Part shown: positions 60,469-64,000 of the stretch, one piece after another
Position numbering within the stretch: position 1 is the stretch's first letter
How the letters are laid out: every line of letters begins with the position of its first letter
Source: Candidatus Angelobacter sp. Gp1-AA117
GTDB lineage: Bacteria; Acidobacteriota; Terriglobia; Terriglobales; Acidobacteriaceae
Reading direction: 5' to 3'
NCBI GenBank assembly: GCA_003223515.1
Contig: QHVI01000012.1
Coordinates: forward strand, 1-64,000
Length of the DNA stretch: 64,000 bases
Translations under genes and position numbers: made by a program
Notes under the pieces: generated by a model
Databases searched by the model: none
Told to the model about the DNA's origin: nothing
What the model saw: only the letters and a program-made list of their open reading frames with translations

Positions 60469-60472
60469 AAAA

Positions 60473-62428
60473 ATGGCCAACCCACGTTTTGTCGTTGAAG
60501 AAGAGAACCAACCTGTAACAGCTTCACGCGGTGAAGATCACGGCTCTGGCGCAGGCATTGCCGTCCTTCTGGTACTGCTGGGGCTCATATTCATTGTTGG
60601 ACCGTTCTTCGTTCAACAGATTCCAGCGCTCAGCAAGATGATTATCTCCGGCGTGGGCGTGGTAGTGCTCATTGTCGGCGGAATTCTGCTCACCATCACC
60701 AGCATGTTCGTAAAAGCCACCATGAACCAGGCGTTTGTGCGCACCGGCATAAACGGCCCCAAGGTGATCATTGACGGCGGAGCGATTGTGGTCCCGGCAA
60801 TCCACCGGATTGCATGGGTCAGCCTGGAAACCATCCGACTGCAGATTGAACGCACCGGCGACCAATCATTCATCACGGGCGACAGCTTGCATGTGGACGT
60901 GGTGGCGCAGTTCTTCATCCGGGTAAACCGCACCGATGAATCTATAAAGAATGCCGCCGCTTCCCTAGGTGGCCGCTCCGGCCAGGATGAAGCGATCATG
61001 AAGCTTGTGGGCGACAAGCTGGTTTCAGGCTTGCGCACGGTGGCCGGCCGCAGCAATCTCGACCACCTGCACAAACAGGTAGATGAATACAGCGCAGAAG
61101 TGAAGAAGATTGTGGAAGAAGATCTGGCCCACAATGGTCTCTTCCTGGAATCGGTGACTGTGACCTATTTGAACCAGACCCCGCTGGAGAACCTGCATCC
61201 GGAATCGAACGTGTTTGACGCGCTGGGCGCTCAGAAGATCGCTGAAGTAACCAACAAATCTCGAGTGGCCATCAGCCAGGCCAAAGCTGTTGCCGATCAG
61301 CAGGTCAAAGCCCAGGAAGTGGAACGCGACCAGAAGGTTTTTGAGTTGAACGTGACGCAAAAGAACGCACAGGCGGAGTCTGAGCGCAAGGCTACTGAAT
61401 ACGCAGCAGAGCAGGGCCGGCTGGCGAAACTCGCACAGGTAGCGGCTGATCAGGCAGTGGCGGTCGCTGAGGTGGATAAAGGAAAAGCCGTGGAAGTGGC
61501 GGCGGCCCAGCAACAGCAGGCGGTACAGGCGGCGCAGATCGAAAAAGAAAAATCGATTGAAATTTCTCAGCGCAAGAAACAAAGCGAAATTGCCAACGCC
61601 GAAACCCAGCGCACGGCGGCGGAAACCGCCCGCATCCAGGCGGAGACAGAACGCGAAAAAGCCAATCAGGCCATGCTCACGGTGCAAAAAGAATCAGAAG
61701 CTGAGCGCCAGAAACGCATTGCTGTGATCCAGAAGCAGGCGGTCGCCGAGCAGACGAAGATTGAACGCAATATGCAGGCTGACGTGAACGCCTATGCGAC
61801 CACCAAGAGTGCTGAAGCGGAAAAGAACGCAGCCGATAACCAGGCCGCGGCCAAGTTGACGCTGGCAGACGCGGAAAAACAGGCCAAGTCATTGCAGGCC
61901 GAGGGCGATCAGTCCATCGCCATGATTCCAGTCAATGTAGCCTCTGAGCAGGTCAAGGTGGATCAGGCCAAAGTGGAAGTCTTGAAGCTGGAACTGGAGA
62001 CCAAGAGCGCCAACCAGCGGCTGTCCTTTGAACTGGAAGTGCAGAAAGCCAAAATCGCGGCTGAGCGTGACGTTCGTATCGCTATGGCAACGGCTATGGG
62101 GAATGCGCTCTCTGCTTCGGAATTCAAGATCTATGGCGACCCGCTGACGGCAGCCAGGATGCTCGCCATGTTCACCTCGGGACAGGAATACGCCCAAGTA
62201 ATCGATGGCTTTGTTCAGCAGGCGCCTCCACAGGTCACCGATCTGGCCATCGCTAGTATCGCAAAATTCAGCGAAGCGGCAGCGGCCACGGTGAAAAAGC
62301 TCTTTGGACAGGACGTGCCGGCCAACGTAATTGCCCAGGCCGTCCAAACCCATTTGAAAGAGACTGCTACGGTGACTAACTCAGGCGCAGCGGCAGCAGT
62401 TGGAGGTAATGCTCAGGGCAAGCGCTAG
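60473..62428 (+). CDS. flotillin-family protein (YqiK-like)
   Basis: Flotillins scaffold membrane microdomains. The 651-residue protein has hydrophobic segments near 29-45 and 55-75 (ISGVGVVVLIVGGILLTITS), an SPFH/band 7 domain at about 80-260 (VVPAIHRIAWVSLETIRLQI, HVDVVAQFFIRVNRTDES) and a long coiled coil at about 290-560 (Ala/Glu/Gln/Lys-rich, many A-E-x-x-R heptads), then a C-terminal tail with MGNALSASEFKIYGDPLTAA. RBS AGGAG lies 7 bases before ATG 60473, four bases after the upstream stop. This matches YqiK architecture in length. Confidence 0.93.
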   Translation: MANPRFVVEEENQPVTASRGEDHGSGAGIAVLLVLLGLIFIVGPFFVQQIPALSKMIISGVGVVVLIVGGILLTITSMFVKATMNQAFVRTGINGPKVIIDGGAIVVPAIHRIAWVSLETIRLQIERTGDQSFITGDSLHVDVVAQFFIRVNRTDESIKNAAASLGGRSGQDEAIMKLVGDKLVSGLRTVAGRSNLDHLHKQVDEYSAEVKKIVEEDLAHNGLFLESVTVTYLNQTPLENLHPESNVFDALGAQKIAEVTNKSRVAISQAKAVADQQVKAQEVERDQKVFELNVTQKNAQAESERKATEYAAEQGRLAKLAQVAADQAVAVAEVDKGKAVEVAAAQQQQAVQAAQIEKEKSIEISQRKKQSEIANAETQRTAAETARIQAETEREKANQAMLTVQKESEAERQKRIAVIQKQAVAEQTKIERNMQADVNAYATTKSAEAEKNAADNQAAAKLTLADAEKQAKSLQAEGDQSIAMIPVNVASEQVKVDQAKVEVLKLELETKSANQRLSFELEVQKAKIAAERDVRIAMATAMGNALSASEFKIYGDPLTAARMLAMFTSGQEYAQVIDGFVQQAPPQVTDLAIASIAKFSEAAAATVKKLFGQDVPANVIAQAVQTHLKETATVTNSGAAAAVGGNAQGKR

Positions 62429-62479
62429 AGCTCAAACGGCGAGGATGGTTTATGCTGAACGCCCATACCCTCTGCCCGG

Positions 62480-63685
62480 CTACTTGGCCGGAGCGGGTGG
62501 CACTATGAATTCGCTCAGGTATTGCTCCAGCTTGCCCCTGTTCTTCTCGCGATACGCAGCATAGTCCTGAGCGATGCCGTTATCGGCGGCATTGAGCAGC
62601 ACGTAAGGCTCGATCATCTCCGCCTGCTTGAGCCGTAGCAGAGTGGCCAAATCAGGGTCCTTCGGCACCGCCAAGGTTTTCTTCTTACTCTGAGCGCTTT
62701 CCAGAAAGACCGTTGCCGCCAGATTGAGGCAATCAGCTTCCTCAGCCAGGCTGTGCCGGTATTGTTTCTCTCGTGGGAACTGTTGTTTGAATTTGTCACC
62801 ACGCCATAGTGCTTTGGAAAGGCTATATGCCATCCACATAGAGGAGCTTTCCTCCGGCTGTTTTGGATCTATGTTGATCTGGATGTTTTTCTCGTCAGTC
62901 TGGCTCACGCTGTTGGGTACCTTGATGGAGACGCGGTTTAGTTGCACATGGTTCGTATGGGCCCACTGTTGCAGTCCCCGCCAGGTAATCGGGTTGTAGG
63001 GTTCGGCAATCACCGCCTGTATCGCCATCTTGCGGCCTTTCTCCATATCACCACTTTTTGTAAGCATGTCCGCGTAATACCTGTAGGCCGTCTCCTGGTT
63101 GGGGTCAACTTCGATGGCGCGTTGATACCAGACCGCAGCGTTGGTGAAATCGTTGGCGGCAAAATAGCTGTCACCCACAAATAAGGCTGCGGAATAATTC
63201 TTAGGATTTAACTCAAGCGCCTTCGAGTAGCTCTTGATAGCTTCAGGAAAGTCCCGCCGCGCAAAAGCAGCTTCTCCGGCGCGCATTGCCTGGTCTTCCG
63301 GGCCGCCGGAATAACGAAGCTTGCCGTCAGCAGGAAGTAATTGCAACAGGTTTTGCAGCAAGGTACTGTGATTGCCAAGTTCCTGCGCCTTCAGCAGCAC
63401 CTCCCTGGCCCGCACAAGTTCTTTGGCAGAAGCCTCCGGGTCCGTCACTGTAGCGCTATGGCTCACCAGACATGCCCCGAGCCCCATTTGCACGTCAGCA
63501 TCTTTCGGGTCCTTTGCAGCCAGCTCTTCAAAAAGCGGAAGAGCTTTCAGCTCTTTGTGTTCGTTGAATAGCGCAACAGCTTTTTGCCGCTCATCGGCAT
63601 AAGACTGATCGCTGCCCGTCTGTGCCAACATGCAAGACGACAATAAGCAGATGGCCAGGACCACTCGGCCAATATAAATAGACAT
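62480..63685 (-). CDS. exported TPR protein
   Basis: The 401-residue protein begins with a signal (VVLAICLLSSCMLAQ), with a possible lipobox L-S-S-C. Tetratricopeptide repeats span about 30-235: KALPLFEELAAKDPKDADVQ, EAIKSYSKALELNPKNYSAA, NAAVWYQRAIEVDPNQETAY. The C-terminal half (about 250-401) is not recognised. The role is probably protein-protein interaction in the periplasm. It lies between flotillin, convergent, and the dGTPase gene on the same strand. Confidence 0.8.
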   Translation of the reverse strand: MSIYIGRVVLAICLLSSCMLAQTGSDQSYADERQKAVALFNEHKELKALPLFEELAAKDPKDADVQMGLGACLVSHSATVTDPEASAKELVRAREVLLKAQELGNHSTLLQNLLQLLPADGKLRYSGGPEDQAMRAGEAAFARRDFPEAIKSYSKALELNPKNYSAALFVGDSYFAANDFTNAAVWYQRAIEVDPNQETAYRYYADMLTKSGDMEKGRKMAIQAVIAEPYNPITWRGLQQWAHTNHVQLNRVSIKVPNSVSQTDEKNIQINIDPKQPEESSSMWMAYSLSKALWRGDKFKQQFPREKQYRHSLAEEADCLNLAATVFLESAQSKKKTLAVPKDPDLATLLRLKQAEMIEPYVLLNAADNGIAQDYAAYREKNRGKLEQYLSEFIVPPAPAK

Positions 63686-63784
63686 GGCGCCCCCTAATTC
63701 GGAGTCTCTGAATGATGAACGATGATAGTACGGATTTTTGCGAGGTTTACTATTTTGTGCCGTACAGGCTGAATGAGAGATTTC

Positions 63785-64000
63785 TCACTGGGGGCTGCTG
63801 ACGGCCTTCTTCCGTTCGCTGCAGAAAGCCCGGTGCTGCTCCTGGGCGTAGTTGTCCGTCATGCCGGCAATGTAGTCGCACACCACCCGGTGCAGCGGTT
63901 CGTGCAGCATCTTCTCCTGATAGCTGGCGGGCAGCTTTTCCGGAGACTTGATAAAGAAAGCGAAAACCTCGGCGATGAGCCGCTCGGCTTTCTTCTTATC
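63785..64000 (-). CDS. dgt: dGTP triphosphohydrolase, C-terminal part only
   Basis: The last 72 codons of the gene are in the window, ending at TGA 63785. The segment EPLHRVVCDYIAGMTDNYAQ, with Q-E-Q-H-R-A-F after it, matches the conserved C-terminus of Dgt (HD-superfamily) proteins, which cut dGTP to deoxyguanosine and triphosphate. The HD active site lies beyond the window edge, so activity cannot be judged. Confidence 0.8.
   Translation of the reverse strand, partial: DKKKAERLIAEVFAFFIKSPEKLPASYQEKMLHEPLHRVVCDYIAGMTDNYAQEQHRAFCSERKKAVSSPQ

Noticed and set aside
60224-60472. N-terminal extension of the flotillin frame upstream of 60473
   Set aside because: It runs through the YqiJ-like gene in another frame, has no domain match, and ATG 60473 has an AGGAG site.

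Overview
The window looks like chromosomal DNA of a soil Acidobacteriota, probably class Terriglobia. This is inferred from the gene mix: a B. subtilis-like single-subunit succinate dehydrogenase anchor, M61 and M13 peptidases, FecR-like and TonB proteins, VIT/VWA proteins, very large TPR proteins, and a protein fragment ending in VLDISGYFAP, a tail common in surface proteins of that phylum. No 16S gene is present to confirm it. Gene density is high, many neighbouring genes overlap by 1-14 nt, and there is no insertion sequence, prophage or CRISPR array.

Layout: 0.2-3.9 kb is succinate dehydrogenase (sdhC, sdhA, a 64-residue membrane protein, sdhB). 4.1-6.4 kb is a phospholipid operon on the minus strand (YnbA-like CDP-alcohol phosphatidyltransferase, plsC, cdsA). 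6.4-17.9 kb holds small membrane proteins, an M61 peptidase, trpG/pabA, FecR-like and TonB proteins, an FmdE-like protein, an HD-GYP response regulator, an MBL hydrolase, tatD, a CPBP protease and galU. 18-24.4 kb holds a pair of small CxxC paralogues, a Trm112 protein, tRNA-Thr(CGT), a HTH-TPR protein, glycerate kinase, hydrolases, then tRNA-Ser(GCT) followed by a 52-residue lanthipeptide-like precursor. 24.5-35 kb holds ada, a VIT-VWA protein, two PIN-domain genes, a membrane spermidine-synthase-like protein and lutABC. 35-50 kb holds an MCE protein, an M13 peptidase, lipA, a cytochrome c, gltX, phzF, an ABC ATPase, thiE and a LOG-family gene. 50-64 kb holds an 1117-residue TPR protein, the divergent RDD and SpoIIM-like genes, a secreted protein, ompA, a YqiJ-like/flotillin pair, a TPR lipoprotein-like gene and the end of a dGTPase gene.

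Most of the window is housekeeping: respiration (sdh, lut, cytochrome c), envelope and lipid work (cdsA, plsC, MCE, OmpA, TonB, flotillin), cofactors (lipA, thiE), and tRNA charging (gltX).

The most unusual signal is the small gene at 24221-24379, too short for ordinary gene callers. It has a class I lanthipeptide-type leader and a core with three consecutive Ser/Thr-x-x-x-Cys motifs. It sits 30 nt downstream of tRNA-Ser, has a good ribosome binding site and its own terminator, and a perfect 17-bp palindrome lies upstream. No modification enzyme is visible here. The second theme is intergenic DNA. A family of short degenerate repeats based on ACCGCAAAGGACGC fills many gaps and has become part of the end of lutB. 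There is a two-copy element of hairpins with GGA loops, and a five-copy 21-bp array upstream of gltX.
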